A stretch of 64,000 nt of DNA from NCBI RefSeq assembly GCF_014356525.2, contig NC_052518.1, positions 102,606,767-102,670,766 on the forward strand, read 5' to 3'. The stretch is from Nilaparvata lugens. Taxonomy: Eukaryota; Arthropoda; Insecta; Hemiptera; Delphacidae. Shown in pieces: positions 9,640-21,900 of this stretch. A model generated the notes under the pieces. That model had not been told where the DNA came from and did no database searches. It worked only from the letters and a program-made list of their open reading frames with translations. Position numbers and translations under genes: made by a program. Numbering within the stretch: the first letter of the stretch is position 1; each line of letters begins with the position of its first letter.

Positions 9640-10718
9640 GCCTTAATCTGGGTTCCCACACACCATACAGTGACCGGCACAGAGACCGGCACAGTGACCG
9701 GCATTTTACTCTTTTTACACACTAACAAAATTAATGAACTAAAAATATCACAAAGAATATCATATTATTCAAAAATCCAAATTTTTAGAAGTTAAAAAGC
9801 CTACGTCCACTTACTTGAAATACAGAGAGTATGACGAATAAATTACTTACTGTATCTTATTTAGTATACATACATATTCATTGATTGACCAATGTCCTTT
9901 TCCTTGAACCATTAAAAAAGTATAGGCCTACCTACTGACTTGATTGCCTATGTGCCTATGCCTCTCCTTACCATCATGCTTTCAAAGCTCCTCTCTCTTT
10001 GCATAAACTTACTCAGTTTTACGATGTATCAAGTTTGTAAAAGCATAACAAAGTATGACATTGTGTTGAGAATGATTTATAATAAATACTTTTTATTGTC
10101 AAAAAACAATAAAGATTGGTTTAGTACTGTTTAAAGAGTTTAAAGTAGCGTATCACGAAATGCTTTAAAGTTACAAGCAAAATCAAATTTTACTTCTCGA
10201 CAACTGACACCCCCCAACTAAATTTTTAAGGGGGCTTGAGCCCCTCGGGCTCATTTATTTTAATATAATAAATTGATAAGTAATATTCCACTCAATTACC
10301 ACTTGAAACTAATACTATTGAGTTATTTTAAAAAAATTGGAACCATTGAAGAAACATAAACTTGTAAACTTGTAAACATATATATATCCCACTAATGAGA
10401 ACTTTGACAGTTTACATATTTCAAATCGTCCATACTCTATTGCCGCCTAATCCTGTATAAGTTGGTGGCATGAATTAGCAAGTGCGCAATCCTGTTTGAT
10501 AGTCTGACCGTCAGATTGAAGAGTGCGAGGGTAGGCTACTTATCAATCCCTCTTATTATCTCAGGAAACAGTTTTACACAATTAACTATCAATCCACAAA
10601 GTCGGTATCACCCAAGAATAGTGTATAGTATCTATAGCTATAGTATAGTATCTAATAGCTATATACTATCCTTGAGCCAGACTCACCGTTTCGGAAACGC
10701 TGATAAATGGTACTCAAC
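9640..10718. other. AT-rich intergenic DNA
   Basis: Open frames at 9940-10134 and 10516-10830 show no recognisable domain; the second overlaps a retroelement tail. A short GACCGGCACAGAGACCGGCA repeat occurs at about 9671. No gene is supported. Confidence 0.4.
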
Positions 10719-11537
10719 ATCAAATCAAATCAAATTGGTTTTTATTATACATGATTTCAGGGTACAGATATTCATATCATACAACAACGTTACATCTTCT
10801 ACAACAATCATAAATAAAACTTACAGATGAACTGAAAAATTAATCATTATAACTAAATCTAATTGCTATTATTATATCGTGGCTACAGAAAATACAACAT
10901 TATATTTTAAAGAACTTCATGAAAACTCTCCACAAAGGCAAAGCCTGTGTGTGGAAGAGGGTCTTGGCGATGATTGGCTAACGTCGGACTGTCCCCATAC
11001 TTGCATCTATCACATTCTTGGGTAAACCAGGTATCAATATCAGAGAAAATTTAAAGTTTCAAGGATTTTAAGTATAAAAGATGTAAACATTTAGAGCTAA
11101 ATTTGGACTATCATTACACGACATTTGCTTAATTTATACAAAGAATGAATTATAACTTCTATATTTATCCTCCCAATCTCCTTTAACCAGTCATTAACAT
11201 TTTTTTTATAAATATATTTGGATTTTCCTTCGGTATTACGTAGATTTTCAGGCAGATTTCTATACAGAGTGTGTGCTATATAATAAGTATTTGTAGTGGA
11301 ATGACTTTTGACTAGCCTTGGAACTTGGATTCCTATTGCTTCTGACGAACGAGTTCGATAGCTGTGCTCAATTTTCTTAAACATATCTTCATGATTTTTG
11401 TACATGTATAACAATATATCTCTTACATAAATTTGCCTTATACTTAAAAAATTGAATTCTTCAAAAATTTCATCAGTAGGAGTGCGTATACGTTTTCTTA
11501 ATGCTGTTTTAATAATATATTTCTGTGTAACTTCCAA
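10719..11537 (-). pseudogene. Non-LTR retrotransposon 3' fragment (RT C-terminus)
   Basis: On the minus strand an open frame of about 146 codons (11537 to 11097) holds the region that follows the RT domain in CR1/Jockey-like elements: SYRTRS, then IQVPRLVKSHS, then YRNLPENLRN. The 3' UTR runs to a TCAAA repeat tail at 10721-10737. The element is 5'-truncated, as usual for target-primed integration. No endonuclease or catalytic YXDD box remains, so it is dead. Confidence 0.8.
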
Positions 11538-11559
11538 GGGTAGACATATTTGAGCTGTC

Positions 11560-11870
11560 TATTCACATTTCAAGGATGCTACAGATTCAAATCAGAAAAA
11601 GGATATACAACTGAATGCTTTGAAAATTAATGGTGACATAGTCACACTGAAAGATAATCCTAGAAAACTATTGAGTCATGTAAATAATTTCTTTGTTAAT
11701 ATTGGAGAGAGTATGGTTAACAAAATATCTGAGAGTCTGAATAAAAATACTAACCAAATTATAGCAGATAATGTACCAGAGTTGTGTGTACCAAATAATA
11801 TGTTTCTTTTCCCCATATATGAAAAGGAAATAATAAACAACATACATCAAGATTGTCTATTCCAAATTAA
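11560..11870 (+). pseudogene. Non-LTR retrotransposon fragment (linker before RT)
   Basis: The + strand frame starting at 11620 contains INGDIVTLKDNPRKLLSHVN and NNFFVNIGESMV. This is the stretch between endonuclease and RT in Jockey/CR1-type ORF2 proteins (where the usual form is FNxFFxxIG). It stops before any RT motif. The frame then runs into an unrelated SINE tail. Confidence 0.7.
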
Positions 11871-11912
11871 TTTGGAGCTTATGTGGGCATCACCCTCAGT
11901 ATTATTATTATA

Positions 11913-11959
<47 letters not shown>

Positions 11960-11960
11960 T
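11871..11960 (+). mobile_element. SINE 3' tail with ATT microsatellite
   Basis: GAGCTTATGTGGGCATCACC at about 11875 matches the 3' end of the tRNA-derived SINE at 55735-55930 in inverse orientation. It is followed by a TTA/ATT repeat to about 11960 that probably grew from the SINE tail. Confidence 0.6.
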
Positions 11961-12093
11961 ATTTAAAAATGGGAACGACCAATCGTTCATGCTGAGCAGT
12001 AAAATTATAATATTTGAGTGTACAAAGTTTTCACACTGATTATTTGAAATGTGTGAATCCATTTAATTCTACAACACTACTCCGCGAGAGCAA

Positions 12094-13240
12094 ATTCAAT
12101 TCAATTCAATTCAATTTATTCATTAAAAACACACAAAACAAAATTACAAAGATTTACAAAACAAATAAAACACAATAAAATGTTACAAATATAAAAAACC
12201 ATGGGCTTAGTGTTTGGGTGTGTTGGAGAAGAGAAAAAAAAGAGAGGAAGATACCTAGCCAACTATGGTTTCCCATGTAATAGGCAGGCAAAGAAGAGAA
12301 GAGAAGTAATGAGGAAAAAAGGAAGGGTGAAATGGGGGGAAGGAAGAAAACAGAGGAATAGGTACTCAAAATAAAGGTAAGCAAGTCCACTGAAAAATGA
12401 AAAAACTAATGAAAAAAAAAATGCTGGAGCAGAAATCTCGAGTCATATATCTAAATGGAAGAAGAAATTACTCTATGTCCAGTTTTTTACATCCAGTTTA
12501 ATTTTCCCGCTGATCTTATTGTCCATGAGAAAGTGATTTGGAATGAGGTTTATTATTTTAGTACCTATGTAAATTAATTGCCTCCTTATACATTCAATAT
12601 TAGTGTTATAGGTTACATATTTGTTAGCAGTGGCCCTTAGATTATAATAATTAAGTGTAGAGTTTATTGTGAGAGGAAAATCGGATCTATATTTATCAAG
12701 TACTCAATTACGGTTTTTATGTATAATTGACGTATAGTCATGACCTCAAAATCACTAAAAACATATCCGTTGGATAGAGCCTGGTTTGCTCAATATAGTT
12801 TTAATTATCAGTTTTTGTGCTACAAATAATTCAGCAATATGACAGTTGAAACAGCCTCCCCAAACAACTATGCCATACTGCAGAATTGACTTGACTAGAG
12901 CATGATACATCATTTTCAGGTGGTTCTTATTAAGAATTCTGTTAACTTTGGTAAAATTTAAAAGATAAATATCTAATTTTTCTACATATGTATTTAATAT
13001 GAACATCCCATTTAAGGTTTTCATCAATTATAATTCCCAAATACTTAGTATTATTGACTTTTTTAATGGTGGGACAATCACAATTACCCAAGTTTAAATT
13101 GCACTGAGAATGGAGTCTCAAATCTTGATTCTCGTTAGGCTGCCCTACTCTATTTGCAGAGAAAGTTATGTAATTAGTTTTTTCAATATTTAAACTTGAG
13201 GTATTCTCATCTAACCACTTCTTAATTAAAAGCATATTAT
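12094..13240 (-). pseudogene. Non-LTR retrotransposon fragment, frameshifted RT C-terminus
   Basis: Minus strand. One frame (13235-12942) has SLNIEKTNYITF and KYLGIIIDENLKWDVHI, the hallmark block downstream of the RT catalytic site in CR1/Jockey-type elements. A second frame (13027-12755) continues with HALVKSILQYGIVVWGG. The two must be joined by a frameshift. The 3' UTR leads to a GAATT repeat tail at about 12096-12120. It is 5'-truncated and not functional. Confidence 0.85.
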
Positions 13241-13559
13241 TTTCAGCTATGCGAGCAAATGCATGGAAATGTTAAAAATTCTACAGTTTTAATACTTGCT
13301 GATGGGAAAATAAAATTACACCTTCAATTAATCTTCAGACTACTCTCAAATTCCTGTGATATTCTCTCAGTTTCTGCTACAGACTAGTATTTTTGTTTTG
13401 AGTGCGTTATCATTCTCATACTATACCTATATTCTTTTCCATCATTTGTTATGCACAATATTTTTTTCCAGATCCTCTACACTTCCTGCCATAATTGCTA
13501 TGTGTAACCTTGGATATGAGGAGAGAACCTTTACTAACTATATGTAAGCTAGGTGCCTT

Positions 13560-14430
13560 CACCGCCATATGTGACGGTGGGAAAAGAACTTCTATATGTA
13601 ATTGATATAAAGAAAAGAAAAACTAAAACCAGGTTTTCCACCCACCCAGGTGGGTGTAATGATGAAATCAAAAAGTGAACAATTTACTATATGATTTATG
13701 AAACTTTATCATATATTTACATTCAACACAATCAAAAAGGAAATAAATTTTTGAAAAAAATATATGAAATTTATTATAACAAACAATCAAAACAATAATA
13801 ATGGCTGATCTGTGGTCGTTCAGGTTTTTGAAATAAAAACAAATTATTATTTAAAATTATGGGTCTGGAAAAAAGAATGTACAATGAACTATTATCTTAA
13901 CTTCACCTTGAAATTGTCCCTTGGCCTGATCCTCAAAGGTCTGGTTACAACCACTCCCGACGTTAAATAAAAAAAATATATATATAAAAAAAACTAAAAA
14001 AGATCCTTCTCCTTACAAAACCCACATCTTGAAAATACAAATTATGCAGGTTTAAACTGCCCGAACTGAGACAGTCTATAATCGAATTCTCAAGACAGAA
14101 TCCTTCAGGTAACCAATGCCTTAACTCAACAACTATAGCTAAAAAAAAAAACGTTTAAAGAATATGGGCCTCCAAAGAAAAATTCAGAATCTATTCATGT
14201 GAAAACCATGCAGACCTTGATTCACAGACCAAAAGTCAACTCACGCTTGTGTGTATAGCATAAATGGAGCTCAAAATCACAATAATGCCTTCACGAAACG
14301 TGATAAAATACACGTTTCATCTTTACACATTGGAGATCTAATCTCTTTATCAATTGCATTTAATAAATCCGCGACTAGATTTCAAACTCACAAAATAAAA
14401 TTGAATGGGTTTTGATGTCATGTATGACAA
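13560..14430. mobile_element. Family J element (copy 2)
   Basis: Left part ATATGTGACGGTGGGAAAAG. The middle has CTGATCTGTGGTCGTTCAGG, TTGTCCCTTGGCCTGATCCT and CAGGTTTAAACTGCCCGAAC. The right end GGGTTTTGATGTCATGTATG is followed directly by a retroelement tail. This is the least interrupted copy in the window and a good reference for the family. Confidence 0.75.
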
Positions 14431-14431
14431 A

Positions 14432-15320
14432 AAATCAAATCAAAATTTTTTATTCACAATAGAAACAGTTGAGGGTCCTGCCAAACCCAAAGGTTTTTCG
14501 GCGGGTGTCCAGTTACAGGAAAAAATGAGTTACAAAAGATAAATAAACTTAGACAAAATAATTATTACACTTCAAAGATTTTAAGTAAAAAATGAAAGAA
14601 AACTAATACAAAATGCAAAAATAAAATAAGAAATATACATCAGATTTTGATACAGAATTAATAAAAAAAGGGAAAAATGAAAATTTATTACAAAGGAATG
14701 AAATAATAAGGAAAAGGGGAAAATTGTTTTACACAAGTAATAGTACATTTTTATCGTTGAGGCAGGCGGCAGTGACAATAAAAGGAAAATTTTAAAACTT
14801 CAGCCAGCAAAAATTGAAAAATTCTAATAATGTGAGCATATGCTGTCAATTTTTTAAACTTGACGTTTCTTAAATTATGTGTACGTTTGTAATATTATTA
14901 GTTTTATAATATTGATTGTGCTGTTATTATTGAGATACAACATTACATCCTTCTTAGAGTAATCACGAATATTTTGAGGTAGTCTGTTAAATAAGTAGGG
15001 AATTACATAATGTAGGGATCTTCTACCATAAATATTATTGAATTTGGGTACTACATATATTGTCGGAGATCTTAAATATTGAAGGGTGAGGGAGGAGCAA
15101 GGAGTCTATATAGTATAAATTTTCTTTGTGGAGTATTACAATTTTGAAAAGATTGAAATGTTTGGGCGATAAGGTATGATAGAATATTATTTGTAAGCTA
15201 CGTGGGTTGTATGGATCAATATTATTAACATAAAAATTCTGGTAGTTATACATTTTAATGTTCTTAATTGTATTCGACAATATTGAATTATAGAAGTATT
15301 CGGTGTCCACATATGAGGAA
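14432..15320 (-). pseudogene. Non-LTR retrotransposon 3' fragment
   Basis: Minus strand. The 3' end is a TCAAA-type tail near 14435, preceded by a conserved hairpin (CCGCCGAAAAACC...GGGTTTGGCAGG on the minus strand). The frame 15310-15035 (ending in a SPKHFNLFKIVILHKEN segment) resembles the far C-terminus of these ORF2 proteins, but the match is weak. The element is inserted at the end of family J copy 2. Confidence 0.65.
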
Positions 15321-17155
15321 CTTGAAGTTGTGTGGGAGTTAATACTTCAAGCCTTTCTCAGCGATAATTCATCCAGTGACTGAAAAATTGGGAAATAGAA
15401 AGTTTCATTCGAGTGATTGAAATGCGACAGTTTGTTAGAAGATAACTGCAGCTTTTCTGTTTTTATTTACTTTGGTGTGTGACCTTGTATATGCGTGAAG
15501 GGGGTGGGTAGGAGAAAGGGGCTCAGTTTTGGCTGTGATAAGTGCCAATGAGTTTAGAAATAGCGCGCAAGACGGCTGGCCTGTTCAGTGTTAGACAAAC
15601 TTTGTGACATCACCGTGTCTTCGATCCGATTCTGGGGTCTGAGTGATCTGAAATCATTCGAGTGATAATCGAACAATAGTTATATAGTGTGATAATCGAC
15701 ATGCTGCTCTCAATGTGTCTCTATAGAAGAGTTTGTGCAAAATACAATCCAATCCCCAAATTTCTTATTCCTGTTTTCACACACTATCCTTCAAGCAACG
15801 TGCCTACCGTATAACCTATCAGTGTGTTCTTCTCACAATTATTATTACAACAGAATCTCGATTCTATTCAAAATTAAAAACGATTTCTAACCATCTCAAT
15901 CTTACCCAACATAATGAAATTACCTCAATAATAAATCAATTACCTCACACTTATACAGCCACTGTCTTTTGTATGTTAAGTTTAGAATGATGACTCACCT
16001 GTATCATTGATAAAAATACAATCGACATATTCATATATTAAGCTATTGTATTTTGTTTTCCCAAGTATATAATCTAGTATAATCCAAGTATATTCTATCT
16101 CTGACTACCGCAATAACCATTCAAAATAGTTATCATATCATGTTGACAAAATTCCAATAAAAATCGCTTCAAATCTAAAGTTTTGTTAACATGAAAAAAT
16201 TAAATTAGGTACTTCTCAAAATGATATCTTCTATAACAGAGCTAGAAGTAGTTTAAACTCTTCAAGAGAAATAGCATAATAGAATCGAACATAAACTAGT
16301 ATTAATCCAATGATGTTCATTTATTTTATTTATACTTGGAGAGTTGAAACTAGAAATATTTTAACATAATGAAGGGTACTCTATAATTATTTATTGTGTT
16401 TTATTATTTATTTATATTTCTATTTGTATATAATTATCTTGGACATGGTCACCTATAAATTTGGAAGAAAAATAGCACAAACACTACCTTATTATTCTAT
16501 AATTCAATGTTATTACATTAGTGTCATTTGCATTGTAATTAAATAAATAAATAAATAATTTGAACTAATCGTTTTTTAAAAACTTAAATTCAATAAAATA
16601 TGAAAATTGGAGAATAAAATCACAACATTTCACCAGCAACAGTATCTGAAATTAATTTAGCAGAAAAAAGTTGAATTCAAATTCTAAAAAATATGAAAAT
16701 TGAAGAATAAAATTTAGCTGAAAAATGCGAAGTTACATAATCTAGCAGTTTCCTATTTTAAGATTTGATCACCTCGCATAATGTACAGAGTGCAAACAAA
16801 ATAAGTTGAGGATTTAATTCCTAATCAAATATTCCTTAAAAAACACATTTAGTGTTTTACACCATTTATCTATGTAAACTTGAACCTTAATTTAGGGTTA
16901 TTGAAATAAGATACCTTAAGGATAACAGCATAATACATTTGTAAAGCTCATATATATAAATTTGCTTGTGACCTCTATGTTGAATTAATCTGGGAAAATG
17001 AGATGTCGAAGATTTATTCCTGTTTCCTGAAAACAATTAGATCAATTAGCTTAGATTTATCAGAACGTTGTTCTACTGTTGTAAAAAAGTCCAAATCACA
17101 AATAAATGTAGTAAAAACTCCAATCACACTATTTCGCGTCATTAGAATATTGAAT
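15321..17155 (+). promoter_or_regulatory. Possible Mitf upstream region
   Basis: Largely unique sequence upstream of the first coding exon. 15480-15660 is less AT-rich and includes an initiator-like TTCAGTG near 15588 and duplicated CATTCGAGTGAT words (15404 and 15652). It could hold a promoter or a non-coding first exon; I cannot confirm a start site. The rest (15.7-17.1 kb) is AT-rich with no supported gene. Confidence 0.25.
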
Positions 17156-17340
17156 GCAAACAAACGGTTGTATATAGACCAGACGGGGTAAAAATGTCTG
17201 CCCGACATAGAAATCAGTTCGAATATGTTTCAACGCACACAGTCGTTCGTCTGTCAGCATATTATGTCTGCTCATGTCCACATGCAGAGGTTTGATTTTT
17301 TCTCCGTCTATCTGCATACGTTTGTCTATTTTCTTTGTCT
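17156..17340. mobile_element. Decayed inverted-repeat element
   Basis: ACAAACGGTTGTATATAGAC at about 17159 and its diverged complement near 17290-17330 form terminal repeats. The match is imperfect and I see no clear target duplication. Confidence 0.4.
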
Positions 17341-17718
17341 GTTGACCATTAGAAGATTGGGTAAAATGAGAAAGAAATCGTTTTTTATTGCATAGAAACA
17401 GTACTGTATAACTACGTCGGTGTCACTCTATTAATAATAATGTAGCATTTCATTTTAAATTTAAATCAGTATTGCTTAAATATTCTGTGTTTTATAGTAA
17501 ATAGTCAACAATTCAACTATACTTTGATTAAGTTTATAATTTTTGAAAGGCGACTTTCTAGAAGTATTTTAAGCCTAGGTGATGATGATGGGATGAATAC
17601 AATTAATGAAGGTAGAGCTATGAATGCATAAAAATGATGATTCTTAATCATTTCACTTTACCGTATTAATTATTGTTTCAAAACATGCAGGTCTTTAGAA
17701 ACTTTACCTTTTATTCAG

Positions 17719-17787
17719 TTAATGGTTTCAAATTTTTGGTGTTGAATTATTGTGGACAAAATACTTATGTGAGGACTTTGAGTGAGA
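17719..17787 (+). promoter_or_regulatory. Mitf: 5' leader of Mitf exon 1 with two tiny uORFs
   Basis: A pyrimidine-rich TACCTTTTATTCAG ending at about 17718 could be a 3' splice site, so the leader may be joined to non-coding exons upstream. ATG at about 17724 opens a 7-codon ORF. ATGTGA at 17767-17772 is a start codon followed at once by a stop, 15 bases before the main ATG. Start-stop elements can stall ribosomes, but an effect here is inference. Confidence 0.4.
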
Positions 17788-17930
17788 ATGGCTGAAGCCA
17801 ATGATTTACCAGTGTGCATTCATGTCGGCATTGGGATCGATGATGACCTGAGGCTGATTCTTGACATGGACCCCTCTTTAATGGACCTACCTCCTCAAAA
17901 AGACCTCATCAGTTCTCCTGCTGTCATAAG
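17788..17930 (+). CDS. Mitf: Mitf coding exon 1 (acidic N-terminus)
   Basis: Encodes the first 47 residues plus two bases of a split codon. The start is fixed by an in-frame TGA at 17779 and no earlier in-frame ATG. The peptide begins MAEANDLP and contains GIGIDDDLRLILDMDPSLMD. This resembles the ESGIV-containing acidic segment near the N-terminus of long TFE3 and MITF isoforms, in position and character more than residue by residue. The donor is AAG|GTAACA at 17931. The split codon AG+T joins exon 2 in phase (Ser). Intron 1 is 7199 bp and full of repeats. Confidence rests on phase, order and the convincing downstream exons; this exon alone would be hard to name. Confidence 0.7.
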
Positions 17931-17984
17931 GTAACATAAAACAGTATTCTCTTACCAGATTACTACAAATTAAATTATATCTGT

Positions 17985-19130
17985 TAATTCAATTCAATTC
18001 AGTTTATTTCCAAAAAACATAATACACGAATAAGAAATACAATATATACAACATATTTTGGAATCCCCCTACTAGACTATCCATCTGTGTTTAGGGGGGG
18101 AGTTCCACTTTATACATAATAAGCTTAATCTGCTCATAGAAGTAAATAATAGAGAATACACTTATATTATGGATGTATTATTAATATTCTGATTATAAAA
18201 TAGATAATATATTGTGCTGATGTATATTTAAGAATGAGTATGTAGGAATAAGTATACTTAATACCTTGATTGATTAAAAGAATAAATCAAGAAGAAAAAA
18301 CAATATTTTTTTGAAGACCGCAGTGGCAAGGATTCCAGAAATTCTCAGAAGAGAGAATGAAAAAAGCATAAACCAGAAAGGCAAAACAGTCAAATCGGTT
18401 ATATCAATGATAAAATAAATACCAATCAATTGTCTGGAAACCTTGAAGTCGTGTTGGTCACCAAGCATAACGAGATTGGAGTAGTTCTTCTGAAGCTTCC
18501 CAACCAATCTGGTACAGCCACCTGTCCACCCTCTTCCTAAACACTACCAAACTAAATGCCTCTGCTTCCCTAATCACCCCTGGCACATTTCAGTACAAGA
18601 TATGGGCCAGGTATGAAGGATTTGTCAATTCAGAGCCGTGAGTCAGCTGAGGTATCTCAAAGCTGTAATTGGATCTGTGGCGAGTTGAGTAGCTATGGTT
18701 AACTGTTTCTCCCAGAAGTTCAGTTTTGTATTTTTTGATGTGGATCAACAAGGATTTAATAAAAAGTTGTCTAACATTCAGTACGGGAAATTCGATGAAC
18801 AATTGTATTGTTGGGTATCTAAAGTCTCTCTTTAAAATTGTTTTTATAATTGATCTTTGGGTGACTGCGAGAGGCTCAATGACTGAGGAGGAAGCCCCTC
18901 CCCAAGCTAGAATTCCATATAGTATTATAGATTGGACATAGGCAAAGTAAACTACTTTGCACTGATCCACACTCAGAACATTACTAAGCTCTGAAAATGC
19001 GTGAAGCAGCTTTCTGAGCCTATTCTTAGCACACTGGACATGTTGTACCCAACTCATCTTGGAATCCAATACAACGCCCAGGTATTTGTAATGATCAACG
19101 CATAATTAAATTAATCACCCATTGGTTACT
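17985..19130 (-). pseudogene. Non-LTR retrotransposon fragment in Mitf intron 1
   Basis: Minus strand. The open frame 19069-18590 starts SKMSWVQHVQCAKNRLRK and has YVQSIILYGILAWGGAS and YSTRHRSNYSFEIPQLTHG. This is the post-RT C-terminal region of CR1/Jockey-like ORF2. The 3' UTR extends to a GAATT repeat tail at about 17988-18005. It is truncated before the RT catalytic core and antisense to Mitf. Confidence 0.85.
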
Positions 19131-19261
19131 TCTATTATAATCTGGTGATCATAAAGGAAAATTTATTGAAAACTTTCAGAATTTTGATTCATAGATTCAA
19201 ATTTTAAATCCAGGCATTAAGCGCTAAAATATATTATTTACATATAAAAACATCCCTGTTG

Positions 19262-20245
19262 ATTGCCTGTATTTAATTTATATGTCGTTAATAGAATCCA
19301 TTATAAGATATGGAGTTGAATCATGGGGTTGTGCAGCAAATTACTTATTATTGAGAGTAGAGAAAATACAGTTAAAGATCCTTAAAGTTATTGCGTCTAG
19401 AATACCTTATCTAAACTTGAATTTGAACATCCCTCAAACCCTACAAATTTTTTATCAAACCCCGACACCAAGAAATTTTTACACCTTCAAAAAATAGTAT
19501 ATTTCAAAAATAATTTCCATTATAGATTTTTAGCTCCTCCTGTACATTACAATTTCAGGTCACCAATAATATACAAAATTCCCCGATTTAATAATATTTA
19601 TGGAAAAAGATCTCTGTTCTACATACTACCCTTCCTTTTCAACAAACTACCTTCAAACATAAGAGACTACTCGAAAACAGATGTATGATCTATGTAATAA
19701 ACAATCCGCTCTCGATTTCAATTCAGTAGAATCAAAATGAGAATAAAATACAGTGATAATAGAACTCTGTAATAAACAATTAATATTACTTATTATCATT
19801 ATTTGAATAATAATTCCTAATAGGCCTGCGTTCGATGAACTTTTTTTTCAATTAGCCTATTTTGCTGGTTCCAAATTATTATATCTGTTGTAAAGTCACT
19901 ACCGCCAGCCTGAACGACTAATAATTAAGTAATAATTAATATTGTAGAGAATATTTCCTCCTTTTTTCCTTCCTTAACCCCTTTTAGTTCTTGATTAACC
20001 CCATATTTGTTTTAATTCTAATTATTATGTTTATTATAATTTCTCATTATGATTGTAATCCTTTTATTTCATTTCTTGTATATTACTCTTGATTCACGAC
20101 AAGCTATTTTATTTTATTTATTCTTAATTTTAATTTAACGTTGTGAATAATTTTGTTTTTGATCTGGCACCTGCTGAAAAACCCACGGGTTTAGCAGGAC
20201 CCAACAATGTAAAAATGTTTTTCTAATAAAATTGATTGATTCAAA
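19262..20245 (+). pseudogene. Non-LTR retrotransposon fragment, sense to Mitf
   Basis: The frame at 19282-19497 has IESIIRYGVESWGCAANYLL followed by VEKIQLKILKVIASR, the post-RT C-terminus. Homology continues in another frame near 19555-19680 (NFRSPIIYKIPRFNN, then LPFLFNKLPSNIRDYSKT), so a frameshift has occurred. The 3' UTR carries the hairpin CTGCTGAAAAACCC / GGGTTTAGCAGG at about 20171-20199 and ends in an ATTGATTGATT tail near 20240. Confidence 0.8.
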
Positions 20246-20570
20246 ATTTAAATTTATAAAATAATACCCTTTGAAATTAATAAAAAATAATAGATTAAGA
20301 ATAATATAATTAGGTTAGTTATAATTTGTGTTCTTAATATATTATTTTATTAATTTGAAAGGGTACTATAATTTATTCTATTTTATAAATAAAAGAAAGT
20401 AGCCATGAAATGATACATTTTATGAAAATTTTAAATTTACCTACCCATCAATATTGAGGACAATAATGATGGTGTATAGTAATTGACTATTAAAATTCAA
20501 TGCTACTTTTAACAAGCGAGCATCAATCATACATCTCATTTATAGTAATCTGTGTTCAAATTAGCTTTAA

Positions 20571-20827
20571 TCAAATCAAATCAAATATTTTTATTGCCAT
20601 TAACAAATACATGTATTGACAACGTCAATGAAACATAGAGCTAAGCTAAAACATTACATATTAAAATTTGTGTACATGATAATATAAAAAAATGAATTAG
20701 AAAAGTAGTACAGGTCTTCTTACTCAAACCTGAATTAGTTTAGATATGAATTTTCAAAGACGAACTCCTCAATACTATAGAAAGAATTTTCAACTAGCCA
20801 AACATCCAATTTTCTTAAAAAATACTT
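20571..20827 (-). mobile_element. Non-LTR retrotransposon 3' end
   Basis: The TCAAATCAAATCAAAT tail followed by ATTTTTATTGCCATTAACAA has the same tail architecture as the other minus-strand fragments here. GGCAATAAAA on the minus strand also occurs at the end of the + strand element at 49.2 kb. No coding part is left. Confidence 0.6.
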
Positions 20828-21334
20828 TTTGATTGTAAGAGTATTTAAAATGCTGTCAAATAACTATAAACTTTTTTTGCAAATTACTATGTGACTTTTG
20901 AGTGACTCTCTTTGAGTGAATTCTCCACCTGCATGAAATTATACTTATAACTATCCTATCCACTCCAAATAATAAACACAGGATATTTAAAATAAAGTGG
21001 CCATTTTTTTTGGGAAAATTGACAAAATTGTTATTGCAGTAGAATATGATTCGTGCATGTGATTACAGTGACATCTGCTCAATGATGGAAACTATCTGAA
21101 GTGTGATATTAAATATTAATTAAGATTAATATTATAACTATTGAGATAGTATCCCTATCATCGTCATATTACAAATTTCGATCGATAACCTTCCTATCCA
21201 CTTCAAATAATAAACACAAGATATTTAAAATAAAGTGGCCGAATTTTTTTTTGGAAAATTGACAAAATTTTTATTGCAGTAGACTATGATTCGTGCATGT
21301 GATCACAGTGACATCTGCTCAATGATGGAAACTA

Positions 21335-21470
21335 TCTGAATATAATAGAATAGAATAGAATATTTATTTCACTTGCTCAAAATGCAATACAATATGAATA
21401 TAAAGTACCTACATAGTATATATTTATGCATTATACAATAAAATTGTTTATGTTTGTTTCACACTCTAAA
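21335..21470 (-). mobile_element. Non-LTR retrotransposon 3' end with AGAAT tail
   Basis: A TAGAATAGAATAGAATATTT tail leads into ATTTCACTTGCTC. It interrupts one of the 240-bp repeat units at GAAACTATCTGA|AGTGTGATA, which shows it is a later insertion. Confidence 0.65.
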
Positions 21471-21748
21471 GTGTGATATTAAATATTATAAGATTAATAT
21501 TATACCTATTGAGAAGTATCCCTATCATCTTCATATTACAAATCTTGATTGAGATATAATTTAGAAGTAATTAATTTTTCTCACATATTTTTGAAGATCC
21601 TTATGATTGGAATTACCTGTGTGGATATCCTCAAGGTCAGCATTTTTTCCCTCTCTTAGTATTAGGGTGCTGCTCTTAGTGGCTGACATGTTCTTACTTA
21701 TGCCAGTAGATTTCCACCAAGCTTATGCTATTAGGTGTATTGAATAAC

Positions 21749-21900
21749 TAGTAGTTCTGTGAACAGTAGACCTCACGCAGTATTCTCATCCACAAGTACC
21801 AGATGTCAACTGTTTTAAATGTTAACAAACTCAGTTCACGTTTGAATTTGTATTCCATATGATATAATTCATCCAGTTCCGTGATGATCTTTCTATCTGA
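21749..21900. mobile_element. Family C left end fragment
   Basis: CTAGTAGTTCTGTGAACAGT through CAGATGTCAACTGTTTTAAA matches the start of the 8476 copy. It continues toward a partial family I element at about 22060-22165. Confidence 0.6.

Noticed and set aside
9940..10134. 64-codon frame near 10 kb
   Set aside because: Hydrophobic AT-rich frame without domain, repeat or splice support.
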